A DNA stretch of 64,000 bases, from assembly GCA_964509885.1 (NCBI GenBank), contig CAZDZL010000001.1, positions 62,001 through 126,000 on the forward strand, read 5' to 3'. Position 1 is the first letter of the stretch. Each line of letters opens with the position of its first letter. Shown here in pieces: positions 9,475-18,599 of the stretch. The notes under the pieces were generated by a model, which was not told the DNA's origin, searched no databases, and worked only from the letters and a program-made list of their open reading frames with translations. The DNA comes from Palsa-1447 sp964509885 (GTDB taxonomy: Bacteria; Verrucomicrobiota; Verrucomicrobiia; Opitutales; Opitutaceae). Position numbers and translations under genes: made by a program.

Positions 9475-11736
9475 TCACGGCGCGGAGGACTGGAGCCGCG
9501 CCAGCATCCCGCGGGCCGCCTCGTTCCCGGGCTCAAGCCGCAGCGCCTCCATGAGCTGCCTCCTGGCCTCGTCGGCGCGGCCGGGGATCCTGTGCAGGAT
9601 GACGGCGAAGTTCAGGTGGATGAGCGCGTCGTCCGGCTTCAGCCGCACCGCCTCCGCATACTGCGCCACCGCCTCGTCCCCGCGTCCCTCGGCGTCGAGG
9701 GCGTTCCCGAGATTGCAGTGCGCCTCGACGCTCCCGGGCATGAGCCGCAGCGCCTCCTGGTACTGGGCGATCGCGTCGCCGAGGCGGCCCGGCATCCCCT
9801 GCAGGACGCAGCCGAGGTCGTAGTGCGCCCGGGCGTTGTCGGGCTCGAGGCGCAGCGCCTCGCCGTACTGCGCGACAGCGTCCTCGAGGCGCCCGGGGAG
9901 CCCCTGGAGGGCCGATCCGAGGTTCATGTGCGCCTCGGCGAAGTCGGGCTTCAGCCGCAGCGCCTCCTGGTAGTGGGCGATCGCGTCGCCGAGCCTGGCC
10001 GGATCCGCCTGCAGGACGCTGCCGAGGCTGAAGTGGGCCGCGGCGTTGCCGGGGTCCAGGCGAAGTGTCGTCTCGAACTCGGCGATCGCCTGTTCCGACC
10101 GGCCGGGCGAGGCCTGCAGCAGGCAGCCCAGGTTGTAGTGCGCCTCGGCGTAGTCGGGCCTCCGCCGGAGGGTCTCCTCATACTGGGCGATCGCCTCATT
10201 CGCCCGGCCGGGAATCGCCTGCAGCGCCCGCGCCAGGTTGAAGCGCACCTTCACGAGGCCGGGATTCAGGCGAAGCGCCTCCTCGTACTCGGAGATCGCC
10301 TCGCCGAGCCCTCCCGGCACGGACAGCAGGGCATAGGCGAGGTTGTAGTGCGGGTCGACGAAGTCGGGCTTCAGCCGGATTGCCTCCCTGTAGTGGGCCA
10401 TCGCCTCGTCCGACCCTCCGGGAATCCTCGAGAGGACGAACCCCAGGTTGTCCTGTGCACGCGGGTTCTCCGGGCGCTTCGCCACCGTGTCTCGCCAGAT
10501 GCCCACCTCGCTGCGGTAGGCGAGGTTTCTCTGGTAGGTGCCGAGCAGCATCGCCGTGGCGAGGACCGCGCAGGCGGGCACCGTAGCCCGGCCAAGCACG
10601 CGCCGGATCCCCAGGACGGCAAGGACGACCACCGGGACCAGGGCCAGGTACATCCTGTGCTCCGCCATCGCCTCCGTGGACACCGGGATGACGCTCGAGC
10701 TGGGGGCGAGGACGGCAAAAAATGTGGCCCCGAGGAAACCCGCGGCGGGCCTGCGGACCAGCGCCCACAGGGTCGCCGCAGCGAGCCCTGCGACCGCTAT
10801 GGCGCCGACGGCCGTCTGCGCGACGTCGGGCACAAGGGCGCTGCCGTAGTCAAAGACAAGCGGGTAGGGCCAGAGGCTGAGCCGCAGGTACACGACGACC
10901 GCGTGCAGCTGGACCTGCGCGTAGCTCCACCAGGGGACGCCGCTTCCAAACCCCGCCGAGCCGCCCCGACCGTGCGTGGAAGACACGAGGAAGCCGAGCA
11001 GGAGCCATGTCGCAGCCAGCCCGCAGTACACCCAGGGGCGCCGCCGGAGCGCCCCCCGGAACGTGCCCGCGACAAACGTGCGGTCGTAGAGAAGGACGAT
11101 CAGCGGCGCGGACACCATCACCTCCTTCGTGCCCATGCCGAGGAGGCACGCCGCGACGCACGCGGCATACCAGGCATGCCGCGAAGGGCCCGCGGCCGCC
11201 GCCCCCCGGATGAAGGCGTACAGGGTGAGCAGGTAGAAAAGCCCCATGAGCGATTCCGCGCGCTGGACGACGTAGGTGACCGACTCGGTCAGGAGGGGGT
11301 GAAGGGCCCACAGGAGCGCCGCGGCGAAGCCGACGCCCGTTGCCCGGTCTCCCAGCGTTGGGGCCAGGGAGCGCCGGACTATCCCGGACAGGACCAGTGC
11401 GCAGAGGACATGTATGCCGATGTTTGCGACGTGATAGCTCCAGACATCCGTCCCGCTCACGGCATGGTTGACCGCGAAGGAGAGGTTGAGGACGGGGCGA
11501 CCGCTCACGGTCGTGCCTTCGGGGGGCCAGAGCGCCGTGGCCAGGTGCCGGAGGGTCGGGTTGTCCGCGACGGACGTGTCGTCGTCGAAGAGCAGCGGCA
11601 CGGAGAGGGTGCCGCTGTAGGCCGCCGCCACCGCCGCGGCCAGAACGCCCCCCAGAGCCCACGCGGGCCCATCCGACCGGGGAACGGGCGCGGGGATCCC
11701 GGCCTGTGTTCCTGCGGGGGCGCTCAGATCGGGCAT
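9475..11736 (-). CDS. GT-C-like membrane protein with TPR array, paralog C
   Basis: About 753 residues from ATG 11736: membrane region 1 to ~415, then nine TPRs and a C-terminal cap. Most of the TPRs are 35 residues long with a PGR or PGG turn. The first loop has LFDDDTSV. Conserved segments VSGRPVLN, HPLLTESVTYVVQRAES, GMGTKEVMV and TEAMAEHRMYL are shared with A and B. The open frame continues upstream to 12183, but that part lies across the coding sequence of the gene at 11813 in another frame and has no membrane-protein character, so it is rejected. The gene follows the secreted protein by 77 bp, repeating the 4966/2852 arrangement. Its stop is 16 bp from the convergent VKOR gene. Confidence 0.8.
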   Translation of the reverse strand: MPDLSAPAGTQAGIPAPVPRSDGPAWALGGVLAAAVAAAYSGTLSVPLLFDDDTSVADNPTLRHLATALWPPEGTTVSGRPVLNLSFAVNHAVSGTDVWSYHVANIGIHVLCALVLSGIVRRSLAPTLGDRATGVGFAAALLWALHPLLTESVTYVVQRAESLMGLFYLLTLYAFIRGAAAAGPSRHAWYAACVAACLLGMGTKEVMVSAPLIVLLYDRTFVAGTFRGALRRRPWVYCGLAATWLLLGFLVSSTHGRGGSAGFGSGVPWWSYAQVQLHAVVVYLRLSLWPYPLVFDYGSALVPDVAQTAVGAIAVAGLAAATLWALVRRPAAGFLGATFFAVLAPSSSVIPVSTEAMAEHRMYLALVPVVVLAVLGIRRVLGRATVPACAVLATAMLLGTYQRNLAYRSEVGIWRDTVAKRPENPRAQDNLGFVLSRIPGGSDEAMAHYREAIRLKPDFVDPHYNLAYALLSVPGGLGEAISEYEEALRLNPGLVKVRFNLARALQAIPGRANEAIAQYEETLRRRPDYAEAHYNLGCLLQASPGRSEQAIAEFETTLRLDPGNAAAHFSLGSVLQADPARLGDAIAHYQEALRLKPDFAEAHMNLGSALQGLPGRLEDAVAQYGEALRLEPDNARAHYDLGCVLQGMPGRLGDAIAQYQEALRLMPGSVEAHCNLGNALDAEGRGDEAVAQYAEAVRLKPDDALIHLNFAVILHRIPGRADEARRQLMEALRLEPGNEAARGMLARLQSSAP

Positions 11737-11812
11737 GCCAAGGGCTCTACTTTGAATACGCCCGCAGCGAAACCAAAATTGTCTGGCCCCGGCGCCCCCG
11801 GGAAGTGCCGGC

Positions 11813-12772
11813 CTACTTGTCCTCGGGTGCGCCCAGGTCCTTGATGGGACCGATGTCCACGCGGCCCACGGGCACCGGCCGATGGACGAGCCCGGCGGAG
11901 TTCTGGCCAAAATAGGCCGAGGCCGCCCGCGCCATCCCCTCGAGGCTGACGTCAAAATTGTTGTGCTTTTGGCGCAGGCTGAACCGGGTTTCCCAAAGCA
12001 GCTTGTGCTTCTTCTGCTTCCAGACCATCTGGAAGTCATAGGCCATGAGGACCACGAAGTACCGGTTGTCCTCAATCTCGCCGACGAGCGCGTCGCGGTG
12101 CATCGCCATGGGCGAGCCGCGCAGGTTGTTGCCGTAGTCGGTGCCGACCACGTCCTCAGCATCGTAGCCGAGCATGCAGGCATTCAGATAGTCCTGGTGG
12201 GCCCGCTCCTGGTTCTCGATGTTCATGATCGTCTCCTGGGCGGACATCTCGTCGAGCATCGCGTCGGATAGCCCGGCATTGCTGTCCGGGTGGTGGTATC
12301 CCTTGCCGCCCCCGCCCCCGCCAGCGGCGGAAGCCGCGCTCCTGGCATTGGCCGCCTTGTTCTCGATGGCGCTCAGGTTGGACACCCAGCCCGAGCTGGC
12401 GAGCGGGGGTGGGACCTGGGTGAGCCCCCAGTAGACCATGATAAGGAGCTTCGTCGCCTTCGGGTCGCGGGCGGGAAGGTAGTTCCTCTCCGCGAGCGGC
12501 AGCGAGATCGTGCGGGCAACGTCGACGAACTTTAGGGGGTCGATCGACTGGTCGACCATCGGGCCGCCGATGTGGCCGCCGTCTCCGAAAGCGTAGGTCT
12601 CGGGCGCGTACGTGCCGTCCTTGAGCCGGACGCGGACGTAGTCGGGGGCCGCCTTGGCGGCTACCGCGGTGATCTCGTCGCTCGGGGTGTCGGGGGACGG
12701 GATGCCCCTCATTGCGGGCGCCAGCGGCACGATGGCAAGAATCGCGAGCGAAACCGGGAATGGGAACGACAT
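11813..12772 (-). CDS. Secreted protein of unknown function, paralog of 4966-5838
   Basis: About 319 residues. ATG 12772 starts a clean signal peptide (SFPFPVSLAILAIVPLAPA); an in-frame TTG at 12790 adds six residues. Shared with the protein at 4966: DGTYAPETYAFGDGG, LIMVYWG, NRYFVVLMAYDF, KLLWETRFSL and RVDIGPIKDLG. It is longer because of an insert near residues 140-190 with a run of glycines (GGGGGGKGYHH) and an acidic helix. It has one cysteine in the mature part. The family is not recognised. It is the first gene of a probable two-gene operon with paralog C. Confidence 0.75.
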   Translation of the reverse strand: MSFPFPVSLAILAIVPLAPAMRGIPSPDTPSDEITAVAAKAAPDYVRVRLKDGTYAPETYAFGDGGHIGGPMVDQSIDPLKFVDVARTISLPLAERNYLPARDPKATKLLIMVYWGLTQVPPPLASSGWVSNLSAIENKAANARSAASAAGGGGGGKGYHHPDSNAGLSDAMLDEMSAQETIMNIENQERAHQDYLNACMLGYDAEDVVGTDYGNNLRGSPMAMHRDALVGEIEDNRYFVVLMAYDFQMVWKQKKHKLLWETRFSLRQKHNNFDVSLEGMARAASAYFGQNSAGLVHRPVPVGRVDIGPIKDLGAPEDK

Positions 12773-13221
12773 TGGGGACGATGCTTTCAAGGGGTGCGCG
12801 GGGGCTTCGGGGAGCCGAGCATCCCAAGGGGTCCGGTGTCAACGCGGCCCATGCAATGGGGCGAGTCGCCGAGTGGGTTCTGATGCTCTTTCATATTGGG
12901 GTCGTCTCAATCGCTGGCTCCCGCCGGAATCCGGCGAGTCTAATCCCGTCGATCCGCCGTACCCTTGCTCGCGATATGCCAAGGGCCGCAGCCTGCCCGT
13001 AATTCATTTGCCTGCGATGGGTTAAGATACTCGTTCGCCGTTCTGTGGCGCCGGGCCGCCCTATATCTGGGTGAATATCCCAAAAATTGCGGCGCATGGC
13101 GCCCAGGAAATTGCGGACTGTTCCCAAAGGGCGCCCGAAGGGGAAATCCCGCCGACGCCGGTTGACGCCGGAGCAAAGACCCACCGGACTCTGCTCGGCA
13201 GCCCCTACCCCTGCCAAACAA
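12773..13221. other. 449-bp intergenic region with no convincing gene
   Basis: This gap separates the divergent genes at 12772 and 13222 and should carry both promoters. I see a short GCCGG-AAT-CCGGC palindrome near 12927-12939 and a TAAGAT-like box near 13024, but no strong promoter pair. The transporter frame stays open back to 13087 and would encode a very basic extension with PKGRPKGKSRRRR, weakly like an AT-hook. It is not typical of this transporter family and is left out of the gene model. Confidence 0.4.
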
Positions 13222-14772
13222 ATGGACGCGACCCCAGCCGCAGCCCCGACTTCCGCACCTTCCGAGGCCATCCCCATTGGCGACAAGGTGCCCCTGAAGC
13301 AGAAGTTCGCCTACGGCCTAGGCAGCTTCATCGACATGTGGGGCCACTGGAACTACGCGACGTTCGCCTACTTGGTCTTCGGGGTGTACCTCGGCGTCCG
13401 GCCCGGGCTCATTGGGATTGTCATCATTCTCAACCGCGTCTTCGACGGCGTTTCCGACCCGTTCTTCGGCTGGTGGTCCGACAACACCCGGACGAGGTTC
13501 GGGCGGCGCCGGCCCTTCATGCTCGTCGGCGCCGTGGTCGCGGGCCTCGGGCTTCCGCTCGCGGTCGCGGTGACCCCGGGCTGGGGCGACACGCACCTCT
13601 TCGGCCACAGCATCCCGAACTATTTCTGGTTCATGCTGGCGTCCTCCGCGGTCTACCTGCCGCTCGTCAGCTGCTTCAACATGCCGTACCAGAGCCTCGG
13701 GTACGAGCTGACCCCGGACTATAACGAACGAACCTCCGTCTTCTCGGTGAAGAACATCGTGCAGAAGGTCCCGGAGCTCGGGCTCTTCTTCTGCGGTCAA
13801 TTCGTGAGCATGTCAGTCTGGGTGGGGGCCACCTACGGGAACGTGGGGTCCCGCCTGGGCCTGCTGTTCACCACGACCTCGGCATGGTCGGCCGCGGGGG
13901 CCGATGCCAAGCCGAACCTGCTCCTCGGATCCCAGGTCTTCTGCTCCATCGCCGGCCTCATCATGACGGCCGCGGGGCTCGCCTGCGTCTTCATTGTGCG
14001 CGAGCGCTACTATGGAAACGTTGTCTCCAACAAGCAGGCCAAGATCTCCATCAAGGAGGCCCTGGGCGAGACGCTTCGTTGCCGGCCCTTCCGCCTGCAG
14101 GTCCTGATGAGCATGGCCTACAACATGGGGACAAGCATGGTGGGAACGCTCGGCTACACCATCACGCTCTACTATGTCTGCATGGGCAACCTCTCGGTGG
14201 GCAACAAGTGGAACTTCAAGATGGGAATCGCGGGGATGGTGTTCGGCTTCCTCGGCATCCCCACGTACCAGTTCCTGGCCGGGCGCCTTGGCAAGCGCCG
14301 CGGGATGATGCTCGTCATGGTCACCGCGATGGCGGGCTTTGTCGCCTGCTGGTGGCTCTATACGCCCAAGGTAGTGTGGCTGCAGCTTTTTGCCACCGGG
14401 ATAACGGCCTTCACCGGGGCCGGGTTCTGGATGCTCAAGGACTCGATGGCCGCGGACGTGGTGGACTATGACGAGCTCAAGGGCGGCCGCAGGCGCGAGG
14501 GGTCGTTCGCCGCGTGCAGCTCCTGGATCAACAAGTTCGGGATGGCGTGCGGCGCGGGCATGTCGTTCTTCATCCTCGACTGGGTCGGCTTCGACCCGAA
14601 GCTCGGCGGCGGCCAGACCGAGCACACGCTGTTCATGGTGCGCCTGCTGTTTTCCTCGATACCCGTGGTCGGACTCGTCCTCGCCCTCCTCGCCCTCATG
14701 CGCTTCCCGCTGACGCCGGCGCGCATGGCCGAGATACGCGCCCAGCTCGAGGCGCGCCGGGGAATCGTCTAG
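13222..14772 (+). CDS. MFS transporter of the glycoside-pentoside-hexuronide (GPH) type
   Basis: About 516 residues with roughly twelve membrane segments. The N-terminal part has KFAYGLGSFIDMWGHW and, after the second helix, the family motif DPFFGWWSDNTRTRFGRRRP, the cytoplasmic loop of GPH cation:sugar symporters. A further signature, KDSMAADVVDYDELKGGRRR, lies in the C-terminal half and matches the conserved D-x-x-D-Y-D/E segment of the family. Substrate unknown; a plant- or algal-derived oligosaccharide would fit the lineage but is inference. The start ATG 13222 was chosen over the in-frame 13087 because it leaves a normal short N-terminus. Its stop overlaps the convergent histidine kinase gene by 4 bp. 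Confidence 0.85.
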   Translation: MDATPAAAPTSAPSEAIPIGDKVPLKQKFAYGLGSFIDMWGHWNYATFAYLVFGVYLGVRPGLIGIVIILNRVFDGVSDPFFGWWSDNTRTRFGRRRPFMLVGAVVAGLGLPLAVAVTPGWGDTHLFGHSIPNYFWFMLASSAVYLPLVSCFNMPYQSLGYELTPDYNERTSVFSVKNIVQKVPELGLFFCGQFVSMSVWVGATYGNVGSRLGLLFTTTSAWSAAGADAKPNLLLGSQVFCSIAGLIMTAAGLACVFIVRERYYGNVVSNKQAKISIKEALGETLRCRPFRLQVLMSMAYNMGTSMVGTLGYTITLYYVCMGNLSVGNKWNFKMGIAGMVFGFLGIPTYQFLAGRLGKRRGMMLVMVTAMAGFVACWWLYTPKVVWLQLFATGITAFTGAGFWMLKDSMAADVVDYDELKGGRRREGSFAACSSWINKFGMACGAGMSFFILDWVGFDPKLGGGQTEHTLFMVRLLFSSIPVVGLVLALLALMRFPLTPARMAEIRAQLEARRGIV

Positions 14773-17267
14773 GCCGCGGGCAGGGGGTCCTTCTCAGCGA
14801 GGACGGCGTGGATCACGGAGGCCAGCTCCGCGATGTCATAGGGCTTCGCCACCATGCCGCGGAACCCGTGCTTGCGGAAGTCCGACATCGCGAGGTCGCT
14901 GGAATAACCGCTTGAGACGATAGCCCTGACACTCGGGTCATACTCCAGGAGGACCGAGATGGCCTCCCGGCCCCCCATGCCCCCGGGTATCGTCAGGTCC
15001 ATCACGACAAGGTCGAACGGCCGCCCGGACTCCCGGGCGGACTTGTACAGCTCGACCGCGGACCTGCCGTCGGCCACCGCCTCAAACTCCAGGCCCATGC
15101 GGCGCATGAGCCTCTCCGCCATCCTAAGGATCGGCTCCTCGTCGTCCATGAAGAGCACCCGCCCCTTGTGGCCCACGACGGGGAAGGACGAGGGCGGCGC
15201 CGGAAGGGACAGGGACTCCTTCGAGGCCGGAAGCCAGAACGTGAACGTTGTCCCCATCCCCACGACCGAGTTCACGTCGATGTGCCCCTGGTGGCGCTTG
15301 ATGATAGAGAACACGGTCGCGAGCCCGAGGCCGTGCCCCTGGAGCTTCGTCGTGAAGTAGGGGTCGAAGATCTTCCCGATGTGCTCGGGCGCGATCCCCG
15401 CCCCTGTGTCCGCGACGGTGATCCGTATGTAGTCGCCCTCCGCAAGGACCGAGTGCGCCCCGGCGGCGACGCGCTCGTTCGCGGCCGATATCCGCAGCGT
15501 CCCGCCGTCGCGCATCGACTGCGCGGCGTTCATCACCAGGTTCTGGACGACCTGGCTGATCTGCGCCTTGTCCGCGTCGGCCGCCCAGAGGTCGTGCGGC
15601 ATGTCGAACTCGCATCTGACGCCCGTGCCCCGGTGCGAGAAGGTGGCGGCCTCCTTGATGACCTCGGGGAGGTGCACCGCCGACCTCACGGGGTCGCCTC
15701 CCTTCGAGAAGGTGAGCAGCTGCAGCGTGAGCTCGCCCGCGCGCTTTGTCGCGAGCACCGCCTCGTCCAGCAGGGCCGCCTGCTCGGGCATCCCCTCGAG
15801 GTCCATCTGCAGGAGCGTGAGGTTGCTCAGGATGGCGGTCAGGATGTTGTTGAAGTCGTGGGCGATCCCGCCGGCGAGGATCCCGATCGACTCCATCTTG
15901 GCCGCGTTCTGGAGCTTCTCCTCCATCCTGTGCCGCTCCGTGATGTCGCGCAGGACGAGGACGGCCCCCACCCTCCGGCTCGAGACGTTGGTGACCGGCA
16001 TCAGGCGCCCCTCGACGAGGCGCATCCGGTCAGACCGTCCCCTTATCATCGTCTGGGGCGGCAGCTCGGCGCTCGCGCCGCCCTCAAGGACGCCCATCAC
16101 CGGGAGCTCCACCTCACGGCCGCCCGATGCGCTCCTTAAGACGCATATCTTCCTCACGTCGCAGCCCACCGCGTCCTCCGAGTTCCACTGGACCATCTCG
16201 GCCGCCGCCCGGTTGATGAAGAGGACGCGCGCGAGGGCGTCGATCGTGATCACCCCCTCGCTCATGCTGCCGAGGGTGACGGCGAGCCTCTCCTTCTCCG
16301 CGGCGAGCGCGAGCTCCGCGTCCCGCCTGGCCGTGATGTCGACGCTGACGCCGACGAGGTTCCAGGTGTTCGGGCCCAGGCGGGTGATCTTCACGTGCTC
16401 GTGGAGCAGGAAAACGTTGCCCAGGCTCTTGACATGGTACTCCTGCTCGTAGGTTGGCCTGTTCTCGCGCAGGGCCCTGCGGGACGTCTGCTGGATCTGC
16501 GCCCACTCCTCGATCATCGGCTCCGTCCAGAGCCTGTCCGGGAGCGGGACCGAGTTCTCCCCGAAGATCCTCTTGTAGAGGACCGAGGACGGGATGTACA
16601 TCTGCCACTGGAGCCGGACATCCGGGTCGCCGGTGACGATGGCCTGCCACAGCAGGCAGTCCGCCCCCCGGAGGATCTGGTCAAGCTGTCCCTCCGTCGA
16701 GCGCCGCGCCTCCTCGGCCTCGTGGCGCTTCGTTGAGTCGACGACGACGCCCGCGAGGTTCCACTCGTCCACGCCCGCCTTCCTGATGATGACCTCCTCG
16801 CTCAGCCAGTGGATTCCGTCCGTCCCAATGATGCGGAATTCCTGCTGGTAGCCGCTCGCCCCCTCGGAGAGGGCCTTGATGGCATTCTTCTCCGCCTGCT
16901 CGTGGTCGGGCGCCTGCTCGTCCTTCCAGAGCCATCCCTGGTTGGCGAGGGAGGCGAGCCTGAAGATCGGGTTCACGGTGAGCTGCGGGGGCGTCCGGAT
17001 CTTCCACTTGTAGGCCTCTCCCTCCTTCCAGACCCGCGCCCACCAGAGGAGCACGTTCGAGCGGTCGAGCGTGTTTAGGATGAGCTGGTAGTTCTCAAGG
17101 CCCACCTCGTCCGTGTAGGCCCCCGAGGTCGGGGCGACGGGTGGCGGGGCCGCGGGCGGCGCAGGCGTCTTCGGACGGCCCGAGGCCCGCACCGCGGCCA
17201 CGGCTCCCCCGATCAGCACCAGGGCCAGAAGCGCGAGAAGGGGGACGGTGAGCGATGCCAGAAACAC
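14769..17267 (-). CDS. Membrane-anchored PAS hybrid sensor histidine kinase with receiver domain
   Basis: 832 residues. One membrane anchor lies near the N-terminus (about residues 3-28), followed by a Pro/Ala linker and three PAS-like modules (about 55-190, 195-320 and 325-440). A histidine phosphoacceptor domain follows, with GGIAHDFNN and H470, then an HATPase domain (about 520-690) with VADTGAGIAPE and GHGLGLATV. A C-terminal receiver domain (about 715-830) has phospho-acceptor D757 in VVMDLTIPGG and a KPYD lysine. The GGIAHDFNN type H-box groups it with NtrB-like hybrid kinases. No partner response regulator is adjacent, so its output is unknown. Its last 4 bp overlap the transporter gene tail-to-tail. 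Confidence 0.88.
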   Translation of the reverse strand: MFLASLTVPLLALLALVLIGGAVAAVRASGRPKTPAPPAAPPPVAPTSGAYTDEVGLENYQLILNTLDRSNVLLWWARVWKEGEAYKWKIRTPPQLTVNPIFRLASLANQGWLWKDEQAPDHEQAEKNAIKALSEGASGYQQEFRIIGTDGIHWLSEEVIIRKAGVDEWNLAGVVVDSTKRHEAEEARRSTEGQLDQILRGADCLLWQAIVTGDPDVRLQWQMYIPSSVLYKRIFGENSVPLPDRLWTEPMIEEWAQIQQTSRRALRENRPTYEQEYHVKSLGNVFLLHEHVKITRLGPNTWNLVGVSVDITARRDAELALAAEKERLAVTLGSMSEGVITIDALARVLFINRAAAEMVQWNSEDAVGCDVRKICVLRSASGGREVELPVMGVLEGGASAELPPQTMIRGRSDRMRLVEGRLMPVTNVSSRRVGAVLVLRDITERHRMEEKLQNAAKMESIGILAGGIAHDFNNILTAILSNLTLLQMDLEGMPEQAALLDEAVLATKRAGELTLQLLTFSKGGDPVRSAVHLPEVIKEAATFSHRGTGVRCEFDMPHDLWAADADKAQISQVVQNLVMNAAQSMRDGGTLRISAANERVAAGAHSVLAEGDYIRITVADTGAGIAPEHIGKIFDPYFTTKLQGHGLGLATVFSIIKRHQGHIDVNSVVGMGTTFTFWLPASKESLSLPAPPSSFPVVGHKGRVLFMDDEEPILRMAERLMRRMGLEFEAVADGRSAVELYKSARESGRPFDLVVMDLTIPGGMGGREAISVLLEYDPSVRAIVSSGYSSDLAMSDFRKHGFRGMVAKPYDIAELASVIHAVLAEKDPLPAA

Positions 17268-17389
17268 AGGGGTGAGGGATACGGGTGAACGGCCGCTCTC
17301 GGCCCTGGGACCACCGACACATCTGACGCCAATCTGATCCTCCTAGGGGGTGTTATTCCCGGTTACTTACGCTGTCAACGGCGCGCCGC

Positions 17390-17869
17390 CTATTCCTCCC
17401 CGTCGTGGTAGTCGAGCGGCTCGGAGCGGATCAGCGCGCGCTCCGGTGAGCGCACCAGCCACTTCCCGCTGTCCGGATAATGGCACGACTCGCCCACCGG
17501 GTTGTCCGCGACGATGTAGAGGACCAGGTCGCCTGGGCCGGCGGCCGTGACCTGGTGGGGGCGGCCCGGCTCGAAGATGAAGGCGTCGCCCGCCTCAATC
17601 GGCGTCACGCCGTCGGGGTCGCGCACGGTGCCCGTGCCCGAGAGGACATGGTAGAACTCCCACTGGGCGCTGTGCGAATGGTACGGGCACGCGGACTTAC
17701 CCGCGGGGATGCGGCAGATCTCCACGTCGAACGGGTGCCTCTTCACCAGGTCCGTCGAGTTCGGGTCGCGCCCGAGCTTGATAGATATGTTCTGGTCGCT
17801 CGTCCCAAACTTCCCCTTCGGCGACACCCATGGCTCCTCGGGGATGTCCCTCGTGTTGATCTTCTTCAT
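17390..17869 (-). CDS. Cupin-domain protein
   Basis: 159 residues starting at ATG 17869, 5 bp after the stop of the upstream gene at 17875, so the two are co-transcribed. A single cupin barrel contains the metal-site pattern CPYHSHSAQWEFYHVLSG (HxH, then E, then H) and the second motif ending in EPGRPHQV. The close of the domain, YIVADNPVGESCHYPDSGKW, is typical of small bacterial cupins found next to sugar metabolism genes. The reaction is unknown; it may bind a metal and a sugar or be a sensor. A longer frame upstream to 18535 belongs to other genes. Confidence 0.8.
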   Translation of the reverse strand: MKKINTRDIPEEPWVSPKGKFGTSDQNISIKLGRDPNSTDLVKRHPFDVEICRIPAGKSACPYHSHSAQWEFYHVLSGTGTVRDPDGVTPIEAGDAFIFEPGRPHQVTAAGPGDLVLYIVADNPVGESCHYPDSGKWLVRSPERALIRSEPLDYHDGEE

Positions 17870-17874
17870 CGCGG

Positions 17875-18222
17875 CTAGGACTCGTCGTCGTCCATGTGGA
17901 ACGCGTGCACCACGCGGTGGAAGATGGGCGCCAGCACGATGCTCACCGCCGACAGGAACACGACCCCGCTGAACAGGGCGTAGGCCGAGGCGAAGAGCTT
18001 CGAGGCCGTGTCCTTCATGGGATCGACGGGGCCCATGCCCGTCAGGATCATCGAGGCGTTGAGGATGGAGTCTATCCACGGCAGGCCGGCTATGCGGTGG
18101 TAGCCGATCGCCCCGCCGAGCAGCGCGGTGAAGACGATCGCGAGCGTCAGGAGGAGCGAGAGGGCCATCCTCCGGGCGAACCTGGGCCAGGGGAGCAGTC
18201 TTTCGCCGAGTTTCTCGTACAT
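17875..18222 (-). CDS. Small membrane protein, possibly ion-channel-like
   Basis: 115 residues with three hydrophobic segments (about 18-43, 52-66 and 78-102) and a short acidic C-terminus (MDDDES). The middle segment ASMILTGMGPVDPM sits between two helices, as a re-entrant pore loop would, and vaguely recalls the filter region of two-helix potassium channels, though it has no TVGYG filter. No assigned family is recognised with confidence. It is the first gene of a two-gene unit with the cupin at 17390 and is divergent from the gene at 18363 across a 140-bp gap. Confidence 0.65.
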   Translation of the reverse strand: MYEKLGERLLPWPRFARRMALSLLLTLAIVFTALLGGAIGYHRIAGLPWIDSILNASMILTGMGPVDPMKDTASKLFASAYALFSGVVFLSAVSIVLAPIFHRVVHAFHMDDDES

Positions 18223-18362
18223 GGTGTTGGGGACGGCCCCGACGGGGCCGTCCCAAACGGGTGACAGGATTGCCCGGGCGCATCAAGATTCCTCGCGAGG
18301 GGCCTGGGTTCGGCCTCTGGCGACCTTGACGTCCCGCCTGCGCCCCACCACTAGGTGCAGTC

Positions 18363-18599
18363 ATGGATGTTCCCGACGACGAGCCCATTTTCCTCAGGGA
18401 CCTGGTCAAGGCCTCCCGCCAGAAGATCCACCACGTCCAGTGGGTCGACCGCGACGGCACGGGGCGCCAGACCGCGCTGAGCCAGCCCGAGGTCGTCCGG
18501 CTCAACAAGATCGCCAGCCGGGAGGGCGTCTCCAAGAGCGAGGTGCTCCGGCGCGCAGCCCACGTGCCGGTGGTGAAGCCGGACAGGCCGAATGGATGA
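18363..18599 (+). CDS. Small ribbon-helix-helix-like protein
   Basis: 78 residues. The N-terminal half is polar (IHHVQWVDRDGTGRQ). The C-terminal half reads as strand-helix-helix: TALSQPEVVRLNKIASREG then VSKSEVLRRAAH, the spacing of CopG/MetJ-type ribbon-helix-helix DNA-binding domains. ATG 18363 follows a non-coding stretch with no strong ribosome site. Its last 8 bp overlap the rhomboid gene, so the two are almost certainly made together. It could autoregulate the pair or be a substrate; neither is shown. Confidence 0.6.
   Translation: MDVPDDEPIFLRDLVKASRQKIHHVQWVDRDGTGRQTALSQPEVVRLNKIASREGVSKSEVLRRAAHVPVVKPDRPNG

Noticed and set aside
11737..12183. N-terminal extension of paralog C
   Set aside because: It lies across the coding sequence of the secreted protein at 11813 in another frame and has no resemblance to the N-termini of paralogs A and B.
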